A DNA stretch of 64,000 bases from Clostridiales bacterium (GCA_012517815.1 JAAYUF010000013.1:81411-145410), one strand, 5' to 3'; positions 1-8,548 are shown, counted from the stretch's first letter. Program-made: numbers and translations. The notes: generated from the letters alone by a model not told the origin.

Positions 1-1941
1 CACCGTGAAAGTGCCGTCATCCTCGGTCAGCGCGCCGTACACGGAACCGTCGGAGGCGGTGAGCAGCGCGCCCAGCCCGCCGACGGCCGCCCCGGCTCCA
101 CCCGCCTGCTCGGCGACCGAGCCGGACGCCAGCGCGACGGGTTCGGTCGCGGTTTTGCCGGTCGTTACCGCGCCGGGCAGGTTGATGTCCAGCCGCGCGT
201 AGCTCCCGCTCTGCACGCTCAGCAGCGCGTCCAGCAGGGGCTGCGCCTCGTGGGCGGCCGCTTTCAGGGAAAGCCCCTGCGGGTTGCCCTCCGTCCGGGG
301 CAGGGTTTGCGGGTCCAGCGCCCACACGGTGAGCGCGCCGATGTCCCCGGCTTCAATGGGGATGCGCACCTCGCCCGCCAGCCATGTATCGGCCGTGAAT
401 ACCAGCAGGTCCTGCTCCCGGGTCCGAAGCAGCGTGACGCCCGCGGGCAGCGCACCCTTCTGTGCCCGGACGCCCGCGGGCAGCGCTGCGGCCATGGCCT
501 TGGGCAGGGCGCCCGCCGTCAAGGCGGAGGTTGGGGCGCTCAGCACGATAACGGGAGCGCCGTCCTGCGCCGTTTCCACATTGGCCGCGAGGGAGAGCTC
601 CACCCGGCCGTCGGGCAGGGTCAGCTCCGCGGAGGCCGGCGTGACCGCGGAATCCGCGGTTACCGGCGTCATGCCGTCGATATCCGTATACTGGAACGTG
701 TAGCGGACGGTCGCCGTCACACGGGCCGAGGCGGCTGCCGACGCGGGCGCGGCCTCCGCGGAGGGGGCGTAGCGCAGCCTAGCCTCCAGCGTACCGGCGT
801 GAAAGCCGGCCGGCATGCTGGCCGCGCCATTTTCGTTCAGGTACGTGACGGAAGCGCCCGCGGCGTCCGTCAGGCTGACGGTCTGCCCGGACACGCACGG
901 AATGGGATCGCCCAGCGCGCGGCCTTCCGCGTCCAGCGGCTGAACGGCGCAGGTGATGCCGCCGTCCCCGATCATCGGGGTCACGGCATCCAGACAGAGC
1001 GCGTTTGCGGCCGCCAGCGCGTTCCCGGCGGCATCCAGCAGCGCAACGGGCGCGAAAACCACGGTGTAACCGTCCAGCGGCAGCGTGTTGTCGCCCGCGC
1101 ACAGACCGCTCAGGGTCAGGGTAGCGGTCTGCTCCGCGCCCTCCCCGGCAAAGCCTGCGACGGTGAAGGCCGGATTGCCGGTAACGGCGTTGCCGGTCGG
1201 GGCCGGCTGGTTTTCCACCGACACCAGAGTCAGGCTCTCGGGATTGCCGTAGTACGTGTTCACGGTAAAGGGAACCGGATCGGCCAGCAGCAGCGCGCCC
1301 GTCGGCGCGCGCATCTGCACCAGCCGGTACGCGCCGTTGGGCAGCGCCTGCGCGGCGGTGTAGGTGCCGTCCTGCGCGGTGGTAAAGCCCCACTGCAAAA
1401 CGCCCTGCTCGCTGAAAACCACAAACTCGGCCCAACCCGCGGCATCGCCGGTTCCGGCCAGCACGTTGCGCACGGTAAACAGCCCGCGCCGGGCATAGGC
1501 AAACACGCTACGCCGGTTGGCTTCCCCGGCTGTAACGGTCAGGGGAATGGGGCCTTCGCAGGTGAAGCCGTCCTCAAAATCCTCGGCGACGGGGGTAAGC
1601 GTGATATCCCCCGCGGCGGCATCCGGGAGGGTCAGGGTATCCGTCTGCCCCTGGGCCTGCTGTTCCGCGGTCGGGTTCGCCGTTACGCGGCCCAGCGCCG
1701 TTTCGCCCGCCTGAACGTCGAAACGCCCCGTGAGCGAGAGCGTAAGCCAGCTGTCCACCCCGTTGGGCGTCACGCCCTTGAGGTCTATGGTCAGGGTGGT
1801 ATCGGCCAGCGCGGCGGCCGCGCCAAAACCGCAAGCCGAAAGTAGCGCTGCCAGCGCCATCGCGCCAAACACCCTGCCAACCCGGGAAGAAAAGCCGCGC
1901 CGGGCGGCGGTCCGGTTACGACGCATCGCGGTGAAGATCAT
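1..1941 (-). CDS. Large secreted Thr/Ala-rich surface protein (partial, C-terminus beyond window)
   Basis: An open frame without stop runs from an ATG at 1941 to the left edge (647 codons), so the C-terminus is missing. This start follows a GGAGG about 11 nt upstream; a second ATG lies five codons later. The N-terminus is Arg-rich followed by a hydrophobic stretch ending in LLSACGFGAAAALAD. This can be read as a lipobox (Cys37) or as a Sec signal cut after ALA. The rest is rich in Thr, Ala, Gly and Val with beta-rich segments. One stretch around residues 150-200 (NGAYRLVQMRAPTGALLL) resembles the end of SpaA/Cna-B prealbumin-like domains of Gram-positive surface proteins. No catalytic motif was recognised. 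I infer an exported surface or adhesin-like protein; the specific function is unknown. Confidence 0.7.
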   Translation of the reverse strand, partial: MIFTAMRRNRTAARRGFSSRVGRVFGAMALAALLSACGFGAAAALADTTLTIDLKGVTPNGVDSWLTLSLTGRFDVQAGETALGRVTANPTAEQQAQGQTDTLTLPDAAAGDITLTPVAEDFEDGFTCEGPIPLTVTAGEANRRSVFAYARRGLFTVRNVLAGTGDAAGWAEFVVFSEQGVLQWGFTTAQDGTYTAAQALPNGAYRLVQMRAPTGALLLADPVPFTVNTYYGNPESLTLVSVENQPAPTGNAVTGNPAFTVAGFAGEGAEQTATLTLSGLCAGDNTLPLDGYTVVFAPVALLDAAGNALAAANALCLDAVTPMIGDGGITCAVQPLDAEGRALGDPIPCVSGQTVSLTDAAGASVTYLNENGAASMPAGFHAGTLEARLRYAPSAEAAPASAAASARVTATVRYTFQYTDIDGMTPVTADSAVTPASAELTLPDGRVELSLAANVETAQDGAPVIVLSAPTSALTAGALPKAMAAALPAGVRAQKGALPAGVTLLRTREQDLLVFTADTWLAGEVRIPIEAGDIGALTVWALDPQTLPRTEGNPQGLSLKAAAHEAQPLLDALLSVQSGSYARLDINLPGAVTTGKTATEPVALASGSVAEQAGGAGAAVGGLGALLTASDGSVYGALTEDDGTFTV

Positions 1942-1999
1942 CCAATCCTTCGCCTCCGATAATCCTGTTAGGCCATTTTCCGATAGAATACCAACCTAA

Positions 2000-2028
2000 A
2001 TAGTAATTCAACCGGTATCCTTTGTCAA
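2000..2028 (-). promoter_or_regulatory. Promoter for the secreted surface protein
   Basis: On the minus strand a TTGACA (2023-2028) and a TACTAT (2000-2005) are separated by 17 bp, about 60 bases upstream of the start at 1941. Confidence 0.7.
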
Positions 2029-2106
2029 TCGAAGCCGGGAAGTTTAACGCCTGTTAAGTCACCCGTGAACAAACCGTGAAACATGCCGCCGGAGGTTTAT
2101 TTATCG

Positions 2107-2134
2107 TTGACGCGAACCCTTGCCGTGTTATAAT
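2107..2134 (+). promoter_or_regulatory. Promoter for degV
   Basis: TTGACG (2107-2112) and a perfect TATAAT (2129-2134) are separated by 16 bp. Confidence 0.8.
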
Positions 2135-2143
2135 AAAGAGGAT

Positions 2144-2159
2144 GGGGATATGTATCCCC
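2144..2159. promoter_or_regulatory. Perfect palindrome at the degV transcription start (possible operator)
   Basis: Seven-base arms GGGGATA and TATCCCC flank a 2-nt centre. The palindrome begins about 10 bp after the -10 box and ends about 10 bp before the ribosome site, a usual place for a repressor operator. It could also fold as a small hairpin in the mRNA. Confidence 0.45.
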
Positions 2160-2184
2160 CGGAATGCCAGAGGAGGATATGCAA

Positions 2185-3042
2185 ATGGCGGAGGAAAGCA
2201 AGACAGCGATCGTGACGGATTCCTCCTGCGACCTGAGCGATGAGCAACTTGAGGCACATCATATTCATATGATTTCCCTGCGCATCGTATGCCAGAACGC
2301 GGAATACCGTGACCGAAGGGAACTGAGCGAGGACGAGCTCTACGAGCTTTTGAAAACCGAACTGCCCAAGACCAGCCTGCCGCTGCCCGAGGATGTCGCC
2401 ACCCTGTACGACAGCCTGGCCGCGGACGGCGTGACCGACGTGGTGCACGTGAGCATCTCCTCGGGCCTGAGCGGCACCTACAACATGGTGCGCATGATCG
2501 CCGAGGATTACCGCGACCGGATGAACATCCGCGTGGTGGATTCCAAATCCCTCTCCACCGGCCTGGGCTCGATGGTGCTCATGGTGGCGGAATCGCTGGA
2601 AGCGGGGGACGACCCCGACACGGCCGTCGAAAAAGCGACCGCGATGCGTAAAACCCAGCTGGGCATGTTTGTGATCCGCACGCTGGAATACCTGCGCAAG
2701 GGCGGGCGCATCGGGCTGGTGGAGGGCGTGGTGGGCAGTCTGCTGCAAATCAAGCCCATCATCTACATCAACGACGACGGCGTCTACCAGACGCTGGCCA
2801 AGGCGCGTGGATACAAGACGGCCGTGGAAACGATGATTCACGAAGCCATCAAGCGTTTTGGACAGGTGAAAATCAACCTGACCGTCGTACACGGGCAGGC
2901 GTTTGAGGACGCGCAGGCGCTGATGGACAGGCTGAAGCAGTCGCTGAACATCGCGCGGAGTTTCATCCGCCCGGTTAGCCCCGTGCTCGCCATCCACACC
3001 GGGCCCGGGCTGCTGGGCGTGGTGGCGGAGAAGGCCGAATAA
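2185..3042 (+). CDS. DegV family fatty-acid-binding protein
   Basis: This 285-residue protein has the DegV (EDD-fold) layout: an N-terminal AIVTDSSCDL strand-loop, a central SSGLSGTYNM lipid-contact motif, an RTLEYLRKGGRIG segment and a C-terminal HTGPGLLGVV motif. Family members bind fatty acids (the FakB role with the kinase FakA); no fakA is in the window, so that role is inferred from family only. I chose the ATG at 2185 because the GGAGG at 2172-2176 lies 8 nt before it; the ATG at 2179 is too close. The gene is alone behind its own promoter. Its last codons and stop lie inside a 156-bp tandem duplication. Confidence 0.93.
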   Translation: MAEESKTAIVTDSSCDLSDEQLEAHHIHMISLRIVCQNAEYRDRRELSEDELYELLKTELPKTSLPLPEDVATLYDSLAADGVTDVVHVSISSGLSGTYNMVRMIAEDYRDRMNIRVVDSKSLSTGLGSMVLMVAESLEAGDDPDTAVEKATAMRKTQLGMFVIRTLEYLRKGGRIGLVEGVVGSLLQIKPIIYINDDGVYQTLAKARGYKTAVETMIHEAIKRFGQVKINLTVVHGQAFEDAQALMDRLKQSLNIARSFIRPVSPVLAIHTGPGLLGVVAEKAE

Positions 3043-3330
3043 CGGTCGCACGCCTGCCGTACCCAACGCGAACGGACCCGGCGTCGCGGCTTCCCGTTTA
3101 CGCATGGGCCGAACATTCCGTATAGCAAAAAACCGGCGCTTCGGCAACCGGCGCTTCGTGTTACCCGCAGGGGCGTGATGGCGGAGAAGGCCGAGGAACG
3201 GTCGCACGCACGCCGTAACAAACGCGATCCGATCCGGCGCCGCGGCGTCCCGTTCGCGCGGTGGCGAAATCCAAACGCATGAACGCATGAAGAACCGGCG
3301 CTTCGGCGACCGGTTCTTTGCGTTGCCCGC
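3015..3330 (+). repeat. 156-bp tandem duplication covering the degV 3' end and downstream spacer
   Basis: The block starting GGGCGTGGTGGCGGAG at 3015 recurs diverged as GGGCGTGATGGCGGAG at 3171. Both copies continue through matching sequence (CGGTCGCACGC, CGTCCCGTT-like stretches) into an ACCGGCGCTTCGGC segment. In the second copy the degV stop codon has become a sense codon. Copy one covers 3015-3170 and copy two 3171 to about 3330. Confidence 0.75.
3290..3318 (+). terminator. Stem-loop downstream of degV
   Basis: AAGAACCGG and CCGGTTCTT form a 9-bp stem extended by CGC/GCG around a TTCG loop. Only three T residues follow, so termination may be weak. Confidence 0.55.
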
Positions 3331-3657
3331 GAGGGTGGACGGCGACAGATAAATGCGCCCGCTCCACGGGCCTGTTTCCGATTGGGCCGGGCCGCGCCCC
3401 CGCCAACGGCTGCGCTCGGGCGAGGCCGGGCCGTTTCTCCGTCCACCGTCGCGTGCGACGCGGGGCCATCCCATGCCACGCGGGGGGATTCCGCTACGGT
3501 CTGCCGCCGGACGATCGCATCCCGGCCCGCGGCGTTTCGCCAGGGACGCCGCCCCGGACAGGACGGCTTGATCTCTCTGCCGCGTGCCGCACCGCGCCCG
3601 GCCCGGAAAGCCGTGCGCCGCGTCCCCGGGAGCGCGCGGCCGCTTCCCCGCCGGCAG
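3331..3657. other. GC-rich spacer with no recognised gene
   Basis: This convergent spacer lies between degV and the metallo-beta-lactamase gene. The only open frames are GC-driven and lack ribosome sites; no RNA gene was recognised. Confidence 0.5.
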
Positions 3658-4551
3658 TCAGCCGACCTGATACTGGATCAGCTGGCCGACGGCGTTGCCC
3701 GCGCGCAGGGTTACCTGCACGCAGCAGGTGGCTTTCTGGGTTACGAACACTTCCGCGCCGATGTTCCACAGTCGGCCCATTACCTTGGGGTCCGGGGTGT
3801 CGGGCGCTTCCCCGCTATCGGTGGAGATCACCGCGATCTGCGGCTTGACGGTATATATCAGGGCCTCGCTGCTGGCGTCGTCCTCGCCGTGGTGGCCCAC
3901 CTTGAGCACGTCCGCCCGCTGGACCAGCCCGGCGTCGATCAGCGCGGCCTCTTCCTGCACCTCCATGTCGCCGGTAAGCAGCATGGTGCCCTGCGGGGTA
4001 TCCAGAAACAGGACGAGGGAGTTGTTGTTCTCGTTGTCCCCGTCGCGCGTCAGCGGGCCCAAGGCGACCATCCGCATGGCGTTGCCCGCGTCGATCACAT
4101 CCCCGCCGGAAAGCCAGCTGAGCGGGATGTTGTAGCGTTCCGCCTGCTTGGCGACGGGGTGGCGGTCGGCGCTTTTTAAGGTATAAAACGCGGACGCGTA
4201 GAGGCGGTCGACTGCGATGCCGCTTTTAAGCAGCGCCTTGAGCCCGCCCACGTGGTCGCTGTCCGTATGGGTGAGAATCACGCCGTCCAACCGGCTTACG
4301 CCAAAGAAGCTGAGCGCGCGCAGCATGGCCTCGGCGCTTTCCTTGGTGCCGGTATCGATCAGGTAGCGCCTGTCCCCCAGAAAAAACAGCGCCGCGTCCG
4401 CCTTGCCCACATTGAGGAACATGGCCCTGACCTCGGCCTGTTCCACGTTTTCCGCGCGCGCCTTGGCTTTGGAGCCAAACACGAACGGCGGCATCAGGAA
4501 CGCCGCGCATAAAAAAACCGAAAGCGTCACCGCTTCGAGCCGTTTTCCCAT
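3658..4551 (-). CDS. ComEC-like metallo-beta-lactamase-fold hydrolase, membrane-anchored or secreted
   Basis: This 297-residue protein starts with a hydrophobic segment (residues about 8-27), giving a signal peptide or anchor. It continues into a metallo-beta-lactamase domain. The metal-binding motif is THTDSDHVGG, followed by LLTGDMEVQEE, a KVGHHGEDD motif and AVISTDSGE. This arrangement is typical of the isolated ComEC/Rec2-type hydrolase domain found in many Firmicutes; the channel domain of true ComEC is absent. Such proteins may cut nucleic acid or other phosphodiesters outside the membrane, but the substrate is not known. The start is the ATG at 4551, 12 nt after GGGAGG; the longer upstream frame has no coding character. 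The gene is divergent from uppP. Confidence 0.85.
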   Translation of the reverse strand: MGKRLEAVTLSVFLCAAFLMPPFVFGSKAKARAENVEQAEVRAMFLNVGKADAALFFLGDRRYLIDTGTKESAEAMLRALSFFGVSRLDGVILTHTDSDHVGGLKALLKSGIAVDRLYASAFYTLKSADRHPVAKQAERYNIPLSWLSGGDVIDAGNAMRMVALGPLTRDGDNENNNSLVLFLDTPQGTMLLTGDMEVQEEAALIDAGLVQRADVLKVGHHGEDDASSEALIYTVKPQIAVISTDSGEAPDTPDPKVMGRLWNIGAEVFVTQKATCCVQVTLRAGNAVGQLIQYQVG

Positions 4552-4613
4552 CAAACCCGATCGCCTCCCGGATGAGCGCGGACGGCACCCCCTGTGCCGC
4601 GAGCGCAAAAATC

Positions 4614-4642
4614 GTGACAGGCCGGCGGAAATGTTGTATACT
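4614..4642 (+). promoter_or_regulatory. Promoter for uppP
   Basis: GTGACA (4614-4619) and TATACT (4637-4642) are separated by 17 bp, just upstream of uppP. Confidence 0.65.
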
Positions 4643-4677
4643 GACACCGCCGCACCCAAGGAAAGGAACGATGAACC

Positions 4678-5535
4678 ATGAGTATTCAACTGGCCGCCGT
4701 GCTCGGCCTGGTACAGGGACTGGCGGAGTTTCTGCCGGTGTCCTCCAGCGGGCACCTCAACCTGATCCAGGCGCTTTTCCATGTGAATCTGGAGCACCAG
4801 CTGCTTTTCAATATCCTGCTGCACATGGGCACGCTCATCGCCGTGCTGGCCGTGTTCTGGAAGGACTGGTTGCAGATGATCCTCCACCCGATCCGCAACC
4901 GAACGCTGCTGCTGCTGTTCGTCGCGTCGCTGCCCGCGCTGGCGGCGAAGCTGGCTTTCAGCGATCAGCTGGACTATCTGGAAACGCACAACCTGCTGCT
5001 GGGCGTCAGCTTTCTGCTGACCGGCCTGCTGCTGATGCTTACCCAGGCGATTTCCCGCCGCAACCAGCGCGCGCGCAGCGAAACCGGCGAGGTGAAGATC
5101 CGCCACGCGCTTGCCATGGGCTGCATGCAGGCTGTCGGCATGCTGCCGGGCGTCAGCCGCAGCGGTTCCACCATCTTTGGCGGCGTCGCCTCGCGGCTGG
5201 ACCGCGAAACCGCGGCCAAGTTCAGCTTCATGATGAGCATGCCGGCCATCCTGGCCAGCTTCGGCAGCGAGGGCTACAAGGCGTACAAGGCCGGCGCGCT
5301 TGCGCAGACCGGCGACCTGACCGCGATCCTCATCGGCGTGGCGGTCGCCTGCGTGAGCGGGTATCTGGCCATCCGGTTCATGATGCGCGTCATCACGCGG
5401 ATCTCGCTCAACTGGTTCGCGCTGTATGTGATCCTGCTTGGCATCGCGGTGATCCTTCTGCAGGGCGCGGGCATCCTGACCGAACCCGCCGCGGAGACGA
5501 CGGGCGTCGCGGCCGGGCTATCGGCGCTGTTTTAG
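4678..5535 (+). CDS. uppP: Undecaprenyl-diphosphate phosphatase UppP (BacA family)
   Basis: This 285-residue polytopic membrane protein removes one phosphate from undecaprenyl diphosphate to recycle the lipid carrier for peptidoglycan and surface glycans; the family is linked to bacitracin tolerance. Motif one is QGLAEFLPVSSSGHL at residues 13-27, and motif two is PGVSRSGST near 157-165, both with the family's catalytic Glu, Ser, Arg and His residues. Length and hydrophobic pattern match the family. The gene stands alone with its own promoter and a strong terminator. Confidence 0.96.
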   Translation: MSIQLAAVLGLVQGLAEFLPVSSSGHLNLIQALFHVNLEHQLLFNILLHMGTLIAVLAVFWKDWLQMILHPIRNRTLLLLFVASLPALAAKLAFSDQLDYLETHNLLLGVSFLLTGLLLMLTQAISRRNQRARSETGEVKIRHALAMGCMQAVGMLPGVSRSGSTIFGGVASRLDRETAAKFSFMMSMPAILASFGSEGYKAYKAGALAQTGDLTAILIGVAVACVSGYLAIRFMMRVITRISLNWFALYVILLGIAVILLQGAGILTEPAAETTGVAAGLSALF

Positions 5536-5576
5536 GCGGCGTGAGCGCGAAAAACGCAGAGGCCGTTTCGCGGCGA

Positions 5577-5606
5577 GGCCGCTGTCCGGACAGACAGCGG
5601 CCTTTT
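5577..5606 (+). terminator. Rho-independent terminator of uppP
   Basis: A perfect 10-bp stem, GGCCGCTGTC with GACAGCGGCC, has a 6-nt loop and is followed by TTTT. Confidence 0.85.
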
Positions 5607-5714
5607 GCGTGCCTGCGGGGGAGAGGTGACCCGCGCTGTCCTGATGCCTTGCCAAGCCTGTCAGCCACGGCGGAACACGCCCAGGCGGCGACCCGGCCAG
5701 TCAAGGGGAACGGC

Positions 5715-6338
5715 TCAGCGGATGAAATCCGTACGGGCGCGCGGTTCCTCCGGCGTGGGGAACGGCGTGCCGGCGCGCTTGCCCAGGTCGATGCAACCCA
5801 TCAGCCAGGCCAGGTTATGGGCGAGGTTGCGCATAACCTGCATGCCCTCGGCATCCTGCTCGGCCTGTGCGGCGTTGTAGCCGTGCAGCATCGGCCAGTA
5901 GCTGGAGGTCACGATGGGCATGCCGTTGATGGCAGGGTATTTGTACAGCGCGTCCAGGCTGGCCGTTGTGCCCGCGCGGCGCGCCACGGCCACGCAGGCG
6001 GCCGGCTTGCCGCGGAAAGCCGCCCCGTGCCCCGCGGAGAACATCCGATCCAGAAACGACAGCAGCGTGCCGTTGGGCGAGGCGAAGTAGACGGGCGTGG
6101 CGATGACCAGTGCGTCGGATTGCTCCATTTTGGCAAGCGCCACGTTTACGTCGTCGTCAAAGGCGCGGCAGCGTCCGTCGCATTTGCCGCAGGCGATGCA
6201 ACCGCGGACCGCCTTGTGGCCGACGGTCATGACGTCCGTTTCCACATGGCATTTGTCGAGCACGCCGGCTATTTCATCCAGCGCACGGCGGGTGGTGCCT
6301 TTCAGGTGAGGGCTGCCGTTGAGCATCAGAGCCTTCAT
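5715..6338 (-). CDS. Flavodoxin-family NAD(P)H-dependent oxidoreductase
   Basis: This 207-residue protein begins MKALMLNGSPHLKGTT, the FMN phosphate-binding loop of NADPH-dependent FMN reductases and iron-sulfur flavoproteins. A CIACGKCDGRC cluster at about residues 48-58 is typical of the subgroup that carries a conserved Cys motif near the flavin. ATPVYFASPNGTLLSFLDR is the second FMN-contact region. It probably reduces quinones, flavins or an unknown electrophile in the cytoplasm. Start: ATG at 6338, 8 nt after GAGGAGG. The lipoprotein gene just upstream is on the same strand, so the two may be co-transcribed. Confidence 0.88.
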   Translation of the reverse strand: MKALMLNGSPHLKGTTRRALDEIAGVLDKCHVETDVMTVGHKAVRGCIACGKCDGRCRAFDDDVNVALAKMEQSDALVIATPVYFASPNGTLLSFLDRMFSAGHGAAFRGKPAACVAVARRAGTTASLDALYKYPAINGMPIVTSSYWPMLHGYNAAQAEQDAEGMQVMRNLAHNLAWLMGCIDLGKRAGTPFPTPEEPRARTDFIR

Positions 6339-6415
6339 GGGGGGTTCCTCCTCATCGTCCGATGGAATTCCGCCGTCCGGGACCGGCGATGCCGCGGGGC
6401 GCCGCGCCGGGCCGG

Positions 6416-6664
6416 TTAACCGTTGAAACCGCCGGCGTTGGGGTCCTGCGTGGGCAGGGCGGTGGGCTGCGCGGCGGTGGGCTGCGCGGGTACCGGTTGC
6501 ACCGCAGGCTCGGCTGTGGCGGCGGACTGCGGCTGGCCGGCCTGTGTGGCAAGCCCCGTATCCGGCGCCTGGTTTTGGAAACTGTTGTCGCTGTTTACGG
6601 TAGCGCAGCCGGCCAGCGCACAGGCCAGCAGGAGACAAAGCGACGCGAGCGCGATCTTTTTCAT
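6416..6664 (-). CDS. Small Pro/Ala/Thr-rich lipoprotein
   Basis: This 82-residue protein has a classic lipoprotein signal: MKKIALASLCLLLACALAGC with lipobox LAGC and Cys20. The mature part is low-complexity (Gln, Pro, Ala, Thr). The start is the ATG at 6664; a TTG three codons upstream is closer to AGGAAGG than is usual. Function is unknown. It lies upstream of the flavodoxin-like gene on the same strand, with 77 bases between, so the two may form a unit. Confidence 0.75.
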   Translation of the reverse strand: MKKIALASLCLLLACALAGCATVNSDNSFQNQAPDTGLATQAGQPQSAATAEPAVQPVPAQPTAAQPTALPTQDPNAGGFNG

Positions 6665-6717
6665 GCTTGACAACCGCCTTCCTTGTGGGTGGCGCGCATT
6701 CCGCGCGCGGCCAACCC

Positions 6718-6723
6718 ATTATA
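6718..6723 (-). promoter_or_regulatory. Possible -10 box for the lipoprotein gene
   Basis: A perfect TATAAT on the minus strand lies 54 bases upstream of the lipoprotein start. No good -35 hexamer is present at the standard distance. Confidence 0.4.
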
Positions 6724-6744
6724 ACACATTTTGGCCGGACTTGC

Positions 6745-6773
6745 TTTACAATCCGAAAACGGCTTGTTACAAT
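6745..6773 (+). promoter_or_regulatory. Promoter for ppa
   Basis: TTTACA (6745-6750) and TACAAT (6768-6773) are separated by 17 bp, 28 bases before the pyrophosphatase start. Confidence 0.75.
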
Positions 6774-6801
6774 AACGGCGAATGGAAGAAGGAGGCTGCT
6801 T

Positions 6802-7335
6802 ATGAGCAACATCTGGCATGACATTTCGCCCGCGCGCATTACCCCGGAGGATTTCATCGCGGTGGTGGAAATTGAGAAGGGCAGCAAAAAGAAATACGAG
6901 CTGGACAAGGAAACCGGCCACCTGATTCTGGACCGCATCCTGTATACGTCCACGCATTACCCCAGCAACTACGGGCTGATCCCGCGCACCTACGCCGACG
7001 ATCTGGACCCGCTGGACGTGCTGGTCCTCAGCAGCGAGGTGATCCAGCCGATGAGCCTGGTGCGCTGCTACCCCATCGGCGTGCTGACCATGCTGGACCA
7101 GGGGCATCTGGACGAGAAAATCATCGCCATTCCGTTCAAGGATCCGACCTATAACGGCTATCAGGACATCAGCCAGCTGCCCGCGCATATTTTTTCGGAA
7201 ATGTCCCACTTTTTCAGCGTCTACAAGAATCTGGAGGGCAAGGAAACCGTCGTGGACGAACTGCGGGACGCCGGGGAAGCCCGCAAGGTGATCCGCAAGT
7301 GTCTGGACGCCTACGTGGACAAGTTCTGCCGCTGA
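6802..7335 (+). CDS. ppa: Inorganic pyrophosphatase, family I
   Basis: This 177-residue soluble enzyme hydrolyses pyrophosphate to two phosphates and pulls biosynthetic reactions forward. Family I motifs are present: VVEIEKGSKKKYELDKETG, YPSNYGLIPRTYADDLDPLDVLVL with the metal-binding Asp cluster, and IIAIPFKDP. The length matches the bacterial family (about 175). Many Firmicutes use the unrelated family II enzyme, so a family I enzyme is a minor lineage hint. Start: ATG at 6802, after AAGGAGG. Confidence 0.95.
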   Translation: MSNIWHDISPARITPEDFIAVVEIEKGSKKKYELDKETGHLILDRILYTSTHYPSNYGLIPRTYADDLDPLDVLVLSSEVIQPMSLVRCYPIGVLTMLDQGHLDEKIIAIPFKDPTYNGYQDISQLPAHIFSEMSHFFSVYKNLEGKETVVDELRDAGEARKVIRKCLDAYVDKFCR

Positions 7336-7637
7336 CGGAGGAGGCAAGCCTGCGCGCCCGACAGGTTACGGTGCGGGCCACACCGGCGTGGCGAAAGAGC
7401 TCGGGGGCATTGCCGCGGCGGAAACCGGCGGCCCTCCGTTTTCGCAGACTTTGGCCCATCCATCATCCGATACCGCGCCCTGAACCGGGGGCGGGAGAGC
7501 CGTGCGGCCGACCGAAGGGCCGTCGGCGTGAGCCGGCCGTTTGGCGGCACGGCGGCCTGCGCCCGGCGAACGGGCCTCCAAAGCGGCTGTTCGGCGGCGG
7601 CCCGAACGGCGCGCGCTGTAACAACCTGACCCCGTCC
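7336..7637. other. GC-rich spacer with no recognised gene
   Basis: This spacer between ppa and the next promoter shows no coding frame with a ribosome site, no RNA gene and no convincing terminator. Confidence 0.5.
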
Positions 7638-7666
7638 TTGCGCAGACGGGCATTTCCGTGTAAAAT
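7638..7666 (+). promoter_or_regulatory. Promoter for the GNAT-peptidase-esterase cluster
   Basis: TTGCGC (7638-7643) and TAAAAT (7661-7666) are separated by 17 bp. Confidence 0.6.
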
Positions 7667-7744
7667 GAAAATGTTACCCACAACGCTTACCGCCCGGGGA
7701 GGCGCAGCCGTTTTGCATGGCCTCCGGAAAGGAAGAGCGCCCCT

Positions 7745-8548
7745 ATGCAGGTTTTCCATCCCGCACAAACCAATAACGGACTTCCGCCCGAAAACGTGTT
7801 TTACGTCGCGGACAGCGCGAACGTCACCGTGGCGGAAGGCTATCTTGTGCAAACCTATCACCCCTATCTGTTTCCCGAACGCCCCATCAACCTTTACCTG
7901 AGCGTCTATTCCAAGGGCCCGGGGATGGACATGCTGCTGGGCGCGCTGCTGGCGCGCTCGGTGCAGCTCCGGGAGCAGACCCCCAACCTGAAAGCGCGCC
8001 TGTTCGCGCAGGTGGGCATGCAGGACGCCTCGATGCTTTCGTTTTATCAGGAGAGCGGCTTTGTGGCGGACGACGCGCTGGACGTGGTGCGCCTGAACAT
8101 GCCGCAGGCCAAGCCCAACGCGCCCATGGGGTATGAAATGGGGCAGGTGCCCCTCCTGCAGGCGCTGGAACAGACGGCATTTTTGATGCGCATGAACACC
8201 TATCGGTTGGACGTGTTGCAGCAGCCGATGCTGCAGCGTTACATGAGCATGCCGCACTTTGTCGCGCTGTATGTGTCCCGCGGGCCGGAAATCGTCGGCG
8301 AAGTCGCCTTCACGGGCGCGGGGGATACCGCGCGGCTGATCGGCCTGTACGTGATGCGCAACTACCGCCGCCTGGGCCTTGGCAAAACGCTGATCGCCGC
8401 GGGCATGAGCATGCTGGCCGAGCGCGGGGTAACCAACTTCGAAGCCGACGTGATCCGGCGAAACCTGCCCCAGTGCCGCCTCGCGCAAAGCTGCCGGGCA
8501 ACCTTTGTGCGCACCGCGTGCCTGTACCCGGGCATCGATTACGACTGA
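7745..8548 (+). CDS. GNAT-fold N-acetyltransferase
   Basis: This 267-residue protein has a C-terminal GNAT domain. The acetyl-CoA pyrophosphate loop is YRRLGLGKTLIAAGMSML at about residues 205-222, preceded by strand segments ARLIGLYVMRN. The N-terminal half also has GNAT-like pattern (ARLFAQVGMQDASMLSFYQESGF), so it could be a double-GNAT protein. It probably acetylates a small molecule or protein amine in the cytoplasm; the substrate is unknown. It is the first gene of a three-gene run: the peptidase starts 12 nt after its stop and the esterase 12 nt after that. Confidence 0.8.
   Translation: MQVFHPAQTNNGLPPENVFYVADSANVTVAEGYLVQTYHPYLFPERPINLYLSVYSKGPGMDMLLGALLARSVQLREQTPNLKARLFAQVGMQDASMLSFYQESGFVADDALDVVRLNMPQAKPNAPMGYEMGQVPLLQALEQTAFLMRMNTYRLDVLQQPMLQRYMSMPHFVALYVSRGPEIVGEVAFTGAGDTARLIGLYVMRNYRRLGLGKTLIAAGMSMLAERGVTNFEADVIRRNLPQCRLAQSCRATFVRTACLYPGIDYD

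Noticed and set aside
250..1845. A 531-codon plus-strand frame opposite the secreted protein
   Set aside because: The minus-strand frame has a signal peptide, ribosome site and promoter; the plus frame has none.
4572..6419. A 615-codon plus-strand frame over uppP
   Set aside because: UppP is clear in another frame; this one has no motif and crosses the uppP terminator and an opposite gene.
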